64,000 bases of DNA from Pseudomonas fluorescens (GTDB taxonomy: Bacteria > Pseudomonadota > Gammaproteobacteria > Pseudomonadales > Pseudomonadaceae), in the NCBI RefSeq assembly GCF_001307155.1, contig NZ_CP012830.1, positions 682,001-746,000 on the forward strand, in the 5' to 3' direction. The position numbers and the translations under genes were made by a program. Position 1 is the first letter of the stretch. Each line of letters begins with the position of its first letter. The notes under the pieces are model-generated. The model searched no databases. It saw only the letters and a list, made by a program, of their open reading frames with translations, and had not been told where the DNA came from. Positions 36,163 to 45,657 of this stretch are shown in pieces.

Positions 36163-37509
36163 TTAGAACACCGACTGAATTTTCAAACCGGCGACCAGCG
36201 CGTTGTCGACTTCATCAACACCGCCTGGGTGAGTGATGTATTGCAGGTTAGGACGCACCGTCAGCCAGTTGGTAACGTGGAAACCGTAGTTGATCTCGTA
36301 GTTGTACTCGGTGGAACGCAGTGGCGAGAACAGCGGATTGTCGTAGTCGCTGACACCATTGGCGGCGTTGACCAACTCGGCATTTTTCTTCACGTCATCG
36401 TTGACATGGATACGGGCAAAACCGATCCCGACGTCATCTTTTGGACGTGCGTCGAATGGGCCCTTGTACACAAACATCAGCGACTGGTAGTTGTCGACGA
36501 CGTTAGTGTCCTTGTCGTGGAACGTCGCGTTGGCCGCGACGTTCAGACCGCGAGAAGCATCACCGTTGTGGGTGGTGAGTTGTTGTTGCGCCACAAACCA
36601 GTAGCCATGCTTGCTGTCGTGGCTGCGGAAGGCCTTGCCTGTGGTCGCTGCATCATCGCCATTGTCGTCTTTACGGACGTCATTGGCGTCGGCAGTGCTC
36701 TTGTAGTAACCGACACGGTATTCGCCCGGCAGGTTGTTGACCTTCGGCGACCAGACCAGTTCGACCGGCAAGACGGTGCCTTTGGTACCACTGCCGCTGA
36801 GCTTGAAGCCGTTACCGTGTTCCAGTTGCGATGGGTTCTGGTTGTATGCGCCGATCTGCGCATAGAACTCAGGCGTGATGTTGTACTTCACGCGAACCGC
36901 CGCCTGCATGACCGGCCAGTTGTACCAGATACCGGTCGCCCAGTTACCCGCCTGGGAACCGCAGAACGCCAGGTTCTGGAACTCGCAAGGGAAGGTGTTG
37001 AAGTCTTCGCCTTCGCCGAAGTAACCGGCTTTGACGTCCAGTTTGCCGTCGAGGAACTGGTGCTGGACCCACAATTGGGTCAGACGGACCATATGGCCAC
37101 GACCGTAGACTTCCTGGGAGGAACTCAAGGTGCCGGCACGCGGGTCGCCGACACGGTCATTGGAAATGTTCTGACCGTTACGGTTGGTGAGCTGGATCTT
37201 GGCCTGGGTGTTGTCCCAGCCCCACAGCTTTTGCAGGTCCAGCGCCACGCCCAGGCCAAACTGGTCGGCGTAACGTGCGGTCTTGTCGTGGTTGTAGCCG
37301 CCGTGAAGGTTGGCGCCCACTTCTCCGACGTAATCCGCCTTGATGTCGATACCTTGGTCGATCAGCTTGGTCCGCTCGCCCCCCCAGTCACCTGTCATCC
37401 ACTTGGAGTCGGCGCTGAATGCATCAGCTGCGTGTACGTTACCGGCCATGGTCAGCACCGCAACAGCCGACAATTGGCAGATAAGCAGAGCGTTGTTCTT
37501 CTTTTTCAT
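36163..37509 (-). CDS. oprB: carbohydrate-selective porin OprB
   Basis: A 448-residue outer-membrane porin. A signal peptide of about 27 residues ends ...AGNVHA before ADAFSAD. The mature protein has alternating beta-strand character and the OprB pattern (WMTGDWGGERTKLIDQGI near the N terminus), ending in a C-terminal phenylalanine (IQSVF) as outer-membrane proteins do. It admits glucose and related sugars and lies downstream of gtsABCD. The leader holds AATAACAATAAAGA, an AANAANAA-type motif. Confidence 0.94.
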   Translation of the reverse strand: MKKKNNALLICQLSAVAVLTMAGNVHAADAFSADSKWMTGDWGGERTKLIDQGIDIKADYVGEVGANLHGGYNHDKTARYADQFGLGVALDLQKLWGWDNTQAKIQLTNRNGQNISNDRVGDPRAGTLSSSQEVYGRGHMVRLTQLWVQHQFLDGKLDVKAGYFGEGEDFNTFPCEFQNLAFCGSQAGNWATGIWYNWPVMQAAVRVKYNITPEFYAQIGAYNQNPSQLEHGNGFKLSGSGTKGTVLPVELVWSPKVNNLPGEYRVGYYKSTADANDVRKDDNGDDAATTGKAFRSHDSKHGYWFVAQQQLTTHNGDASRGLNVAANATFHDKDTNVVDNYQSLMFVYKGPFDARPKDDVGIGFARIHVNDDVKKNAELVNAANGVSDYDNPLFSPLRSTEYNYEINYGFHVTNWLTVRPNLQYITHPGGVDEVDNALVAGLKIQSVF

Positions 37510-37522
37510 CCCTACATCCTCG

Positions 37523-37536
37523 TCTTTATTGTTATT
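37523..37536 (-). promoter_or_regulatory. AANAANAA (Hfq/Crc-type) motif in the oprB leader
   Basis: The minus strand reads AATAACAATAAAGA directly before the GAGGA ribosome site of oprB. Confidence 0.55.
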
Positions 37537-37614
37537 AACTGTTTTTATCTAACGCGGTTTACAGCGGTTGCGACGGATGTCCCCATCCGCCGCGAATCCC
37601 CCACAACTTGATCT

Positions 37615-38775
37615 TCAGCGCCCTTTGAACTGAGCGACGTTGTCGCTGTGAGTCCCGGTTTTCGCTTGACCGGCCGTCCCCAGGCGTTCGCCCGTCTTGG
37701 CATCGAACAGCAGCACTTTCGATGGGTCGAATTGCAAGGTCAGGGTCTCGCCCACGGCCGGCGCAACATCCGGCGCCAGACGGCAGCAGACTTTGGTTTC
37801 GTTCAAATTGACGAACACCAACGTATCGGGACCGGTCGGCTCGGTAACCTGGACTTCGGCGCGAATGGTCGGCAAACCATTGGCCTCGCCGTTCGCCAAG
37901 ACAATTTGCTCCGGGCGCATGCCGAGGATCACTTCGCGGTCCTCAAGACCGGCGTCCTGCATGCCCAGCGGCAGCTCGCAACGCGCCTGGCCGCTGTCGA
38001 GCAACGCCAACAGACGGCCGTCCTTGCGCTGCAAACGCAGTGGGATGAAGTTCATTGGGGGCGAGCCGATGAAGCTGGCAACGAAGAGGTTGGCCGGATC
38101 GTTGTAGATCTGCTTCGGCGTGCCGAACTGCTGGATGATCCCGTCCTTCATCACCGCCACTTTGTCGCCCAGAGTCATGGCTTCGATCTGGTCGTGAGTC
38201 ACGTAGACCGTGGTGGTTTTCAGGCGCTGGTGCATCAGTTTCATTTCGGTGCGCATCTCGACCCGCAGCTTGGCGTCGAGGTTGGACAACGGTTCGTCGA
38301 ACAGATAAATCTTCGGCCGCCGCGCCAGCGCACGGCCCATGGCCACGCGCTGTTGCTGACCACCAGAGAGCTGGCCGGGCTTGCGGCTGAGCAGGTGTTC
38401 GATTTGCAGCAGCTTGGCGACCCGCGCCACTTCTTCGTCGATTTCAGCCGCCGGCATTTTGCGGATCTTCAGGCCGAAGGCGATGTTGTCGCGCACGCTC
38501 ATGGTCGGGTACAGCGCGTAGGACTGGAACACCATGGCGATGTCGCGATCCTTGGGGCTCATGCCGCTGATGTCAGCGTCATCCACCAGAATCGCCCCGC
38601 CACTGATGTTTTCCAGGCCGGCGATGCAGTTCATCAAGGTCGACTTGCCGCAACCGGACGGGCCGACGAGGATCAGGAATTCACCGTCATCGATCTTCAG
38701 TTCGATGTTTTTCAGGGTGTCCGGCAAGCCGCTGCCGTAGGTTTTGTTGACGTTGCGTAATTCGAGAGTTGCCAT
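37615..38775 (-). CDS. gtsD: glucose ABC transporter ATP-binding protein (UgpC/MalK type)
   Basis: A 386-residue ATPase with Walker A GPSGCGKST (38-46), the Q-loop, ABC signature LSGGQQQR and Walker B IYLFDEPLSN. A C-terminal regulatory OB-type domain of about 130 residues (LGMRPEQI) is typical of sugar importers. It powers uptake with the GtsB/GtsC permeases. It starts three bases after gtsC ends. Also annotated as malK-like in other genomes. Confidence 0.93.
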   Translation of the reverse strand: MATLELRNVNKTYGSGLPDTLKNIELKIDDGEFLILVGPSGCGKSTLMNCIAGLENISGGAILVDDADISGMSPKDRDIAMVFQSYALYPTMSVRDNIAFGLKIRKMPAAEIDEEVARVAKLLQIEHLLSRKPGQLSGGQQQRVAMGRALARRPKIYLFDEPLSNLDAKLRVEMRTEMKLMHQRLKTTTVYVTHDQIEAMTLGDKVAVMKDGIIQQFGTPKQIYNDPANLFVASFIGSPPMNFIPLRLQRKDGRLLALLDSGQARCELPLGMQDAGLEDREVILGMRPEQIVLANGEANGLPTIRAEVQVTEPTGPDTLVFVNLNETKVCCRLAPDVAPAVGETLTLQFDPSKVLLFDAKTGERLGTAGQAKTGTHSDNVAQFKGR

Positions 38776-38778
38776 GTT

Positions 38779-39624
38779 CTACCCCTTGACCGCGCCGGAC
38801 GTCAGCCCACGCAGGAAATACTTGCCAGCGAATATGTAGACCAGCAGTGTCGGCAGCCCGGCGATCATCGCCGCCGCCATATCAACGTTGTATTCCTTGA
38901 CCCCGGTGCTGGTGTTGACCAGGTTGTTCAGGGCCACGGTGATTGGCTGGGCATCGCCACTGGCGAAGACCACACCGAACAGGAAGTCATTCCAGATCTG
39001 GGTGAACTGCCAGATCAGGCAGACCATCACGATCGGAATCGACATCGGCAGCAGGATCTTCCCGAAGATCGTGAAGAAGCCCGCACCATCCAGCCGCGCC
39101 GCCTTGACCAGCGCATCCGGAATGCTCACGTAGTAGTTACGGAAGAACAGCGTGGTGAACGCCAGCCCGTAGACGATGTGCACCAGCACCAGCCCTGTGG
39201 TGGTGTTGGCCAGGCCGAGTTTGCCGACGGTGAACGAGGCTGGCAGCAGCACGGTCTGGAATGGCAGGAAGCAGCCGAACAACAGCAGGCCGAAGAACAA
39301 CTGCGAACCACGGAAGCGCCACATCGACAGCACGTAGCCGTTCATTGCACCGATGAAGGTCGAGATCAGCACCGCCGGCACGGTAATTTTCACCGAGTTC
39401 CAGAAGTAGCCGCCTACCACGTCCCAAGCCTTGATCCAGCCAATGCCATCAATCACTTGCGGCCAGCTCAAGAGGTTGCCGGTGCGGATGTCTTCCGGGG
39501 ATTTGAAGCTGGTCAGCAACATCACCACCAGCGGAATCAGGTACACCGCAGCGGCCAGCAACAAGGTCGCGTAGATCGCAATGCGGCTAAAGCTCAAGGC
39601 TGGTTTGCCAAGTTGATTACTCAT
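38779..39624 (-). CDS. gtsC: glucose ABC transporter permease GtsC
   Basis: A 281-residue, six-helix inner-membrane permease of the MalG type. The EAA loop is seen as VKAARLDGAGFFTIFGKILLP. The N terminus is cytoplasmic before the first helix (AIYATLLLAAAVYLIPLVVML). It overlaps the end of gtsB by eight bases, indicating translational coupling. Confidence 0.92.
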   Translation of the reverse strand: MSNQLGKPALSFSRIAIYATLLLAAAVYLIPLVVMLLTSFKSPEDIRTGNLLSWPQVIDGIGWIKAWDVVGGYFWNSVKITVPAVLISTFIGAMNGYVLSMWRFRGSQLFFGLLLFGCFLPFQTVLLPASFTVGKLGLANTTTGLVLVHIVYGLAFTTLFFRNYYVSIPDALVKAARLDGAGFFTIFGKILLPMSIPIVMVCLIWQFTQIWNDFLFGVVFASGDAQPITVALNNLVNTSTGVKEYNVDMAAAMIAGLPTLLVYIFAGKYFLRGLTSGAVKG

Positions 39625-40525
39625 GGCGTTTGCCTCGCAGTTCGGAGTACAGGTACGGCACCAGAATCGCCAGGATCGCGCCGAGCATCATCATCGCGCT
39701 CGCCGAACCGATGCCCATCTGGCCACGGCTGAAGGTGAAGGAATACATGAACATCGCCGGCAAGTCGGAGGAATAACCCGGACCGCCCGCGGTCATCGCC
39801 GCCACCAGGTCGAAGCTCTTGATCGCGATGTGCGCGAGGATCATGAAGGCACTGAAAAACACCGGACGCAGGCTTGGCAGGACGATCTTCAAATAGATGG
39901 TCGGCAGGCTCGCACCGTCGACTTGAGCGGCACGGATGATCGACTGATCGACACCGCGCAGGCCGGCCAAAAACATCGCCATCACAAACCCGGAGGCTTG
40001 CCATACGGCAGCGATCACCAGGCAGTAAACCACGCGATCCTGATCCACCAGCCAGTCCAGCCGAAAGCCTTCCCAGCCCCAGTCACGCAGCATCTTGTCC
40101 AGGCCCAGGCCTGGGTTGAGCAGCCATTTCCAGGCAGTACCGGTGACGATCATCGACAGCGCCATCGGGTACAGGTAGATGGTGCGGATGAAGCCTTCCT
40201 TGCGAATGCGCTGATCGAGCAGCACCGCCAGAAACACCCCGAGCACCAGGCTGATACCGATGAACATGCCGCCGAAGACCGCGAGGTTCTTGCTCGCGAC
40301 CCACCAGCGGTCGTTCTCCATCAACCGGACGTATTGCTGCAGGCCGACCCACTTGTAGCTCGGCATGAAGCTGGAGTTGGTGAAGGACAAAACGAATGTC
40401 CAGATGATGTAACCGTAAAAGCCAACCAGGACGATCAGCATGCTCGGCGCCAAAACCAGTTTGGGAAGCCAGCGCTGCAGTGCGTCGAACGGTGAGGCTT
40501 TGCTGAAAACCGCCACAGAGCTCAT
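39617..40525 (-). CDS. gtsB: glucose ABC transporter permease GtsB
   Basis: A 302-residue permease of the MalF type with about six helices (PSMLIVLVGFYGYIIWTFVLSF is the first). The EAA loop reads IRAAQVDGASLPTIYLKIVLPSL. It sits between the binding-protein gene gtsA and gtsC. The 122-base gap to gtsA is GC-rich and may hold an attenuating hairpin that lowers permease levels relative to GtsA (inference). Confidence 0.92.
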   Translation of the reverse strand: MSSVAVFSKASPFDALQRWLPKLVLAPSMLIVLVGFYGYIIWTFVLSFTNSSFMPSYKWVGLQQYVRLMENDRWWVASKNLAVFGGMFIGISLVLGVFLAVLLDQRIRKEGFIRTIYLYPMALSMIVTGTAWKWLLNPGLGLDKMLRDWGWEGFRLDWLVDQDRVVYCLVIAAVWQASGFVMAMFLAGLRGVDQSIIRAAQVDGASLPTIYLKIVLPSLRPVFFSAFMILAHIAIKSFDLVAAMTAGGPGYSSDLPAMFMYSFTFSRGQMGIGSASAMMMLGAILAILVPYLYSELRGKRHE

Positions 40526-40647
40526 CGGGATAATCCAGTTGAAGAAGTGAAATCCGGACCGAGCGCCCCCACTACACGAGCCATGGCCCGTGCAGGGAGA
40601 CGAAGATCTGGGGTTGGCCGCAGGTCGGGCCCGCGGCGGTCCTGGTG

Positions 40648-41955
40648 TTACTGGGCGGCTTTGATGGCCGATGCCAGTTGGGCGCTGGCCTTGGCCGGGT
40701 CAGCGCTCTTGTCGTTCATGAAGTTTGTCACCACATCGAAGATCGCGCCTTGCACAGCCAGGGAAGTGGCCATGTTGTGCGCCATGCTCGGTTGCAGGCC
40801 GCCGGTCTTCTCGTCAGCCAGGAAGTCTTTGGCCGACGCCTGGGCGCAGGAGTCGAAGCCCGCCGCGCTCATGTCATTGAGCATGTCGGTGCGCACCGGG
40901 ATCGAACCTTTGTTGATGCTGAAGACCTTCTGGAAGTCTTTACCCAGCGCGACCTTGGCCAGGTCTTGCTGAGCGGCGATATCGCCGGTGCGATCAGCCT
41001 TGAGCTTGAACACCGCCAGAGAGTCGATGTTGTAGGTGAAGGCTTTTTCAGTGCCAGGGAACGGCACGCACTGATAGTCCTTGCCCGCTACCTTGTGGGC
41101 GGCGGTCCATTCGCTCTTGGCCCAGTCACCCATCATCTGCATACCGGCCTTGCCGTTGATCACGTCGGCGGCAGCGATGTTCCAGTCACGGCCCGCGCGG
41201 TTGGGGTCCATGTAGCCGGTGAGTTTTTTCAGCTCGGTGAAGGACTTGACCATTTCCGGGCCGGACAGGGTTTTCTGGTCCAGATCGACCAGGGCTTTCT
41301 TGTAGCCCTCAGGGCCCATGACCGAGAGCACCACGTCTTCAAACACGGTGCTGTCCTGCCAAGGCTGACCACCGTGGGCCAGGGCAATGAAGCCCGCAGC
41401 TTTCAGTTTGTCGCCAGCGGCATAGAACTCTTCGAGGGTGGTCGGGGCTTTGTCGATACCGGCTTTCTTGAAGACCGCCGGGTTGATCCACAGCCAGTTG
41501 ACGCGGTGAATGTTCACCGGAACGGCGACGTAATCGCCTTCGTATTTGACGGTATCGGAGACTTTCTTCGAGAGCAGGCCATCCCAGTTTTCAGCTTTGG
41601 AAACGCCTTTCAGCGCATCGGTGCTGAGCAGGCCAGTGCTGCCCCACTCCTGGATATCCGGACCTTTGATTTGCGCAACGCCTGGCGGATTACCCGCTAC
41701 GGCGCGGCTTTTGAGTACGGTCATGGCCGTAGCGCCACCACCGCCGGCGACTGCACCGTCCTTCCAGGTGAAGCCGTCTTTTTCGACTTGAGCCTTGAGG
41801 ACATCGACCGCTGCTTTTTCACCACCCGAAGTCCACCAGTGCACGACTTCCACGGAACCTTTGGAATCGGCGGCAAGGGCGCTGAGAGGAAATGCAGTCA
41901 GGGGAAACAGCGTGGCAAGAGAAACGACAGTGGCGAGGCGAGAAATCGCATTCAT
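40648..41955 (-). CDS. gtsA: glucose/mannose periplasmic binding protein GtsA
   Basis: A 435-residue family 1 solute-binding protein. A signal peptide of about 28 residues ends PLSALA before ADSKG. The mature start [12 protein letters not shown] and [10 protein letters not shown] are typical of sugar binders. It delivers glucose to GtsBCD. The upstream region has a 57-base block repeated before the AGE epimerase gene, and the leader carries ATAACAACAAGAAAGG, an Hfq/Crc-type site over the ribosome-binding region. Confidence 0.93.
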   Translation of the reverse strand: MNAISRLATVVSLATLFPLTAFPLSALAADSKGSVEVVHWWTSGGEKAAVDVLKAQVEKDGFTWKDGAVAGGGGATAMTVLKSRAVAGNPPGVAQIKGPDIQEWGSTGLLSTDALKGVSKAENWDGLLSKKVSDTVKYEGDYVAVPVNIHRVNWLWINPAVFKKAGIDKAPTTLEEFYAAGDKLKAAGFIALAHGGQPWQDSTVFEDVVLSVMGPEGYKKALVDLDQKTLSGPEMVKSFTELKKLTGYMDPNRAGRDWNIAAADVINGKAGMQMMGDWAKSEWTAAHKVAGKDYQCVPFPGTEKAFTYNIDSLAVFKLKADRTGDIAAQQDLAKVALGKDFQKVFSINKGSIPVRTDMLNDMSAAGFDSCAQASAKDFLADEKTGGLQPSMAHNMATSLAVQGAIFDVVTNFMNDKSADPAKASAQLASAIKAAQ

Positions 41956-41964
41956 CTAGCAGTA

Positions 41965-41980
41965 CCTTTCTTGTTGTTAT
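41965..41980 (-). promoter_or_regulatory. AANAANAA (Hfq/Crc-type) motif in the gtsA leader
   Basis: The minus strand reads ATAACAACAAGAAAGG, merging with the ribosome site AGAAAGG. Confidence 0.6.
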
Positions 41981-42010
41981 GCATGCAAGTCTGGTGCTTG
42001 CGCTGCAAAT

Positions 42011-42067
42011 GAGTTTAAACAGCGTAGATCGCTTGGCAGGTAACGAAGCGACGGCAAAATGTCACCG
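42011..42067 (-). promoter_or_regulatory. conserved promoter/operator block upstream of gtsA (copy A)
   Basis: Read on the + strand, three segments GAGTTTAAACAGCG, GCAGGTAACGAAG and ATGTCACCG are spaced by 11 and 10 bases. The same segments with the same spacing occur before the AGE epimerase gene. On the minus strand the TTTAAACTC end could form a -10 element and the CTTCGTTACCTGC segment lies around -35. A site for the response regulator GltR is the best guess. Confidence 0.6.
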
Positions 42068-42072
42068 CATGG

Positions 42073-43332
42073 TTACATAAGTACCGAGACAGAGCCTTGA
42101 GCCAATGCACTGGCCATGCTCGGCGCCAGTGGCAAGCGTGGAATCAACACCGCTTGCCAGGCGTGATAAAGATCTGGTTTGCCACCCCAGATCTCGGTGC
42201 TCGGACGATTTTGCGGGTCGAGCTCGTGGTGCCAGCTGCCGTGAATCCGGTCGATCAGACAGCGGTCACTGAACTCCCAGAAACGCCGGTACCAGGTTTC
42301 GTATTGCGCCTCACCGGTGCGTTTGAGCAAGACACTGGCAGCGGCACTGGCTTCGCAATGAACCCAGTGCAAACGCTGGCGCACGACCGGGCGATTGTCC
42401 CAGTCGAGGGTGTAGACAATGCCTGGCGCGCCATCGACGTCCCATCCGTGAAGGCAGTTGTTGGCGAAGAGTTGTTGCGCGTCGCTCAGCAGCCAACCGG
42501 GGGTTAACATCCCGGCCTGCCCGCGTGCAGCCTCCAGGTGCAACAGCAGTCGTGACCATTCGAAACCATGGCCCGGCGTGGTGCCGTACGGTCGGAAGTG
42601 GTCAGCCGGATTGGCCTGGTTGTAGTCGCGCAACGGTTGCCAATCGCGATCAAAATGCTCGACCACCAAATGGTCGTTGGACGCTGCGTGCCGGTGAATC
42701 ACCCGTTCGACAATCCGCAGGGCGCGGTTCAGCCAACGGCTGTCCTGCGTGACATCGGCCAGCGCGAGAAAGGCTTCGGTGGCGTGCATGTTGCTGTTGG
42801 CACCGCGATAGGGTTCCTCTTCGCTCCAGTCGCGATTAAAGGATTCGCGCATCGCGCCCTCCTCTTCGCTCCAGAAATGCTGCTCGATAATCGCGATGGC
42901 ATCGTTGAGCAACGCCTCTGCACCGGGCCTTTGGGCAATCACCGCAGAACTCGCCGCGAGTGCCACGAAAGCATGCAGATAAGCGGCCTTGCCGGTATCG
43001 CCATCACGGTGATCGGGCGCCGCAAACCAGCCACCGAACTCGGCGTCACGCAGCAGGCCATTGAGGGCATTGATGCCGTGATCCACCAGCTCGGCAAACC
43101 CCGGCAAGCCTTGGATGTGGGCCATGGCGAAGCTGTGGGTCATGCGGGCGGTGTTCATGGTGTGGGCCTGGGCGTCGGCCGGTAATTGGCCGTGTTCGTC
43201 CAGGTTACCGAAGCCTTCGGGCAGCTTCGATGCCTTGGCGAAAGCCAGCAGGCGCAAGCCTTCGTCGGCCAGCCATTGCTGATGGGCAGGTGCGTTCAGC
43301 CAACTGCTGAAAGCAGGAGGGGCAGTGTTCAT
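42073..43332 (-). CDS. AGE-family sugar epimerase/isomerase
   Basis: A 419-residue (alpha/alpha)6-barrel protein of the N-acylglucosamine 2-epimerase / mannose isomerase family. Visible family stretches are RMTHSFAMAHIQGLPG, SNMHATEAFLALADV, GFEWSRLLLHLEA and GSWHHELDPQNRP with catalytic-type histidines. In Pseudomonas this gene regularly sits in the gts cluster and may interconvert mannose and fructose or glucose; the exact reaction is not shown. It shares a 57-base promoter block with gtsA. Confidence 0.88.
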   Translation of the reverse strand: MNTAPPAFSSWLNAPAHQQWLADEGLRLLAFAKASKLPEGFGNLDEHGQLPADAQAHTMNTARMTHSFAMAHIQGLPGFAELVDHGINALNGLLRDAEFGGWFAAPDHRDGDTGKAAYLHAFVALAASSAVIAQRPGAEALLNDAIAIIEQHFWSEEEGAMRESFNRDWSEEEPYRGANSNMHATEAFLALADVTQDSRWLNRALRIVERVIHRHAASNDHLVVEHFDRDWQPLRDYNQANPADHFRPYGTTPGHGFEWSRLLLHLEAARGQAGMLTPGWLLSDAQQLFANNCLHGWDVDGAPGIVYTLDWDNRPVVRQRLHWVHCEASAAASVLLKRTGEAQYETWYRRFWEFSDRCLIDRIHGSWHHELDPQNRPSTEIWGGKPDLYHAWQAVLIPRLPLAPSMASALAQGSVSVLM

Positions 43333-43340
43333 GGGGTGCC

Positions 43341-43355
43341 TTTTTTTTTGTTATG
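43341..43355 (-). promoter_or_regulatory. A-rich AANAANAA-type motif in the AGE epimerase leader
   Basis: The minus strand reads CATAACAAAAAAAAA before GGCACCCC-ATG. It matches AANAANAA and is the fourth such site in the glucose island. Confidence 0.5.
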
Positions 43356-43363
43356 ACTGGGAA

Positions 43364-43420
43364 GAGTCTAAACAACGGGCGGTGGCGAGCAGGTAACGAA
43401 GGGGGCCGGGTATGTCACTG
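43364..43420 (-). promoter_or_regulatory. conserved promoter/operator block upstream of the AGE epimerase gene (copy B)
   Basis: The + strand segments GAGTCTAAACAACG, GCAGGTAACGAAG and ATGTCACTG occur with the same 11- and 10-base spacing as before gtsA, while the spacers differ. Conservation of segments but not spacers points to protein-binding sites. Confidence 0.6.
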
Positions 43421-43431
43421 ACTTGTGACAT

Positions 43432-43462
43432 TGATCGTTCCCACGCAGAGTGGGAACGATCA
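43432..43462. repeat. GATCGTTCCCAC palindromic repeat, copy 2
   Basis: TGATCGTTCCCAC pairs perfectly with GTGGGAACGATCA across a 5-base loop. It directly follows the gtrS stop codon and could terminate the gltR-gtrS transcript. A TGTCAC/GTGACA hairpin precedes it at 43413-43430. Confidence 0.8.
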
Positions 43463-44926
43463 TCAATCTCTGGGTAGCTGCAACGTTACCCGCAGTCCGC
43501 CCTCGCGCAAATTCTGCAGGCTGACTTCTCCACCATGGCTATGGGCGATATTGCGCGCAATGCCCAGCCCCAACCCGTAACCCTGCTGCTGTCCGGCCAG
43601 ACGAAAATGCGGCTCGAACACTTGCTCCAGTCGCTGCTCAGGCACGCCCGGGCCTTCGTCGTCGACGTGCAAGATAAACGCGCTGTCATCATCATCGATG
43701 TGCAGATGGGCGTTCTGCCCGTACTTGAGGGCGTTGTCGATCAGGTTCCCAATGCAGCGCTTGAGCGCCAGCGGCTTGCCGGGATACGGCGCCAGCGCCC
43801 GGCCTTGCTGGGTTACGCGACCATTGCCGTTGGGCGCCAGGTAAGGCTCGACCAGGCAATCGAGTACATGATTGAGGTCCACCGGCTCGATGTTTTCGTG
43901 AATGTCGGTGTCCTTGACGCATTGCAGTGCGCCTTTGACCAGCAGCTCCAGCTCATCCAGATCACGCCCGAACTTGGCTTGCAGCCGCTCGTCTTCCAGC
44001 AACTCGACCCGCAGGCGCAGACGTGTGATGGGGGTGCGCAAGTCATGGGAAATCGCACTGAACAACTGGCTGCGCTCCGTCAGGTAGCGGCTGATGCGCT
44101 CGCGCATGGCGTTAAATGCCCGGCCGACTTCGACCACTTCACTGCCGCCGCCCTCGGCCACCGGCTCCACTTCGGCGCCCAGCGACATGTCCCGCGCCGC
44201 CCGTGCCAGACGCTTGAGCGGCCGGCTCTGCCAGTGCACCAACAGGCCAATAAACAACAACAGAAAACCGCTGGTGAGCACGATAAACCAGACCTGCTGC
44301 GACGGCAGGCCCTGCTCTTCCAGACTGGTATAGGGCTCGGGCAACAGCGAAGCGATGTACAGCCATTCGCCTTGGGCCAGTTTGATTTGGGTAACCAGCA
44401 CTGGTGGATTGACTGGCTCCAGGGTCAGCGCGTAATGCGCCCAGGAACGCGGCAATTCATCGAGTTTCAAACCGCCATTGAAGATCCGCAGATCGTCCGG
44501 GCTGACGAATTGCACCGAGATATTGGTGTCCGCGCCCAGCGATTCGCGCAACACGTCATCCACTGCCGCCAGCACCGCTTCTTTGCGCGGGGTCGGCGGC
44601 AACAGCTGCATTTCCAGCGGTTTGTCGTTGAGCGTCACCACGAAACGAGTACCGCCCATGCTGCGCAACTGGTCGAGAACCAGCGGCCGGTACGCCACCG
44701 GCAAGGAACGAAAGTAACTGACGCTGGCGGTCATCGAATGGGCCAGGCTGCGGGCCGCGGTGACCAGTCCTTCCAGCTGCGTGGCACGCAATTGCGAAAC
44801 CCAGATCACGCTCGACAGCGTCTGTGCAAACAGCACCGCCAGCAGGGTCAGCAGCAACATCCGCCCAAGCAGCGAACGCGGCACCGGCACCCGCCGTATC
44901 AGGCGAGTGAAGAACTCAGTGGCCAT
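43463..44926 (-). CDS. gtrS: sensor histidine kinase GtrS (glucose/2-ketogluconate sensing)
   Basis: A 487-residue membrane kinase. Helices lie at about 22-45 and 210-231 with a periplasmic sensor region between them. HAMP follows at about 232-285, the phospho-acceptor H294 in FSAISHDLRTP, and the ATPase N/G boxes GNLIDNALKYG and DEGPGVPEQRLEQVFEPH. It is the partner of GltR, with which it overlaps by 11 bases. In P. putida and P. aeruginosa the pair responds to ketogluconates and controls oprB/gts, edd and gap genes. Older annotations call it gltS. Confidence 0.9.
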   Translation of the reverse strand: MATEFFTRLIRRVPVPRSLLGRMLLLTLLAVLFAQTLSSVIWVSQLRATQLEGLVTAARSLAHSMTASVSYFRSLPVAYRPLVLDQLRSMGGTRFVVTLNDKPLEMQLLPPTPRKEAVLAAVDDVLRESLGADTNISVQFVSPDDLRIFNGGLKLDELPRSWAHYALTLEPVNPPVLVTQIKLAQGEWLYIASLLPEPYTSLEEQGLPSQQVWFIVLTSGFLLLFIGLLVHWQSRPLKRLARAARDMSLGAEVEPVAEGGGSEVVEVGRAFNAMRERISRYLTERSQLFSAISHDLRTPITRLRLRVELLEDERLQAKFGRDLDELELLVKGALQCVKDTDIHENIEPVDLNHVLDCLVEPYLAPNGNGRVTQQGRALAPYPGKPLALKRCIGNLIDNALKYGQNAHLHIDDDDSAFILHVDDEGPGVPEQRLEQVFEPHFRLAGQQQGYGLGLGIARNIAHSHGGEVSLQNLREGGLRVTLQLPRD

Positions 44927-45647
44927 TGCTGGCGACTACATTGGCGGCCAGTTGATAACCGCTGCCGCGCACGGTGCGGATCAGGCGAGGAGGTTTTTCG
45001 GTATCACGCAAACGCTGGCGCAAACGGCTGACGGCCATGTCAACGATGCGATCGAGCGGCATCAGGTCGCGGCCACGGGTGGCATTGCCGATGGTGTCGC
45101 GGTCGAGGATTTCCTGCGGGTGATCGAGGAAGAGTTTCAGCAGCGCGAAATCGGCGCCGGAGAGAATCACCTCTTCGCCATCGGTGTGGAACAGCCGGTG
45201 GCTGACCATGTCCAGCCGCCATTCATCGAAGGCCAACACCTCTCCGCCAGAGCGCTCCTGACCGAACTGGGCACGTCGTAGCAAGGCTTTGATTCGCGCC
45301 TGCAATTCACGGGGGCTGAAGGGTTTGCCAAGGTAATCGTCGGCGCCGAGTTCCAGGCCAATGACCCGGTCGGCCTCGTCGGAACTGGCGGTGAGCATGA
45401 TGATCGGCACCTGGGCCTGGCGCGGGTGCTGGCGAATCCAGCGGCACAGGCTGAAGCCGTCTTCGTCTGGCAACATCACATCAAGGATCACCAGATCACT
45501 CGGCGCCTCGTTCAGCGCCTGGCGAAAGCCGGCGCCGTCGGGCGTGGTCCGCACCTGAAACCCTGCGCGGCTGAGGTAGGTGTCCAGCAACTCGCGTATC
45601 TCTTGATCGTCATCGACCAACAAAATCGACTTGTTGACTGAGCTCAC
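44916..45647 (-). CDS. gltR: OmpR-family response regulator GltR
   Basis: A 243-residue regulator. The receiver domain (1-120) has acidic residues in LLVDDDQEI, the phospho-acceptor D56 in VILDVMLPDEDG and the switch lysine in GKPFSPREL. A winged-helix DNA-binding domain follows (RDTIGNATRGRDLMPLDRIVDMAVSRLRQRL). The start is GTG at 45647, after AAGGAT. The leader holds ACTAACAACAAGG, another AANAANAA-type site. It probably activates gtsA and oprB transcription. Confidence 0.92.
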   Translation of the reverse strand: MSSVNKSILLVDDDQEIRELLDTYLSRAGFQVRTTPDGAGFRQALNEAPSDLVILDVMLPDEDGFSLCRWIRQHPRQAQVPIIMLTASSDEADRVIGLELGADDYLGKPFSPRELQARIKALLRRAQFGQERSGGEVLAFDEWRLDMVSHRLFHTDGEEVILSGADFALLKLFLDHPQEILDRDTIGNATRGRDLMPLDRIVDMAVSRLRQRLRDTEKPPRLIRTVRGSGYQLAANVVASNGH

Positions 45648-45657
45648 GGGGCGGCAT

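Noticed and set aside
37574-37589. CGGATG/CATCCG hairpin between oprB and gtsD as a terminator
   Set aside because: Stem of only six pairs and no T run; too weak to call.
36229-37611. 460-codon + strand frame opposite oprB
   Set aside because: Antisense shadow with no ribosome site; the oprB frame has signal peptide and porin features.
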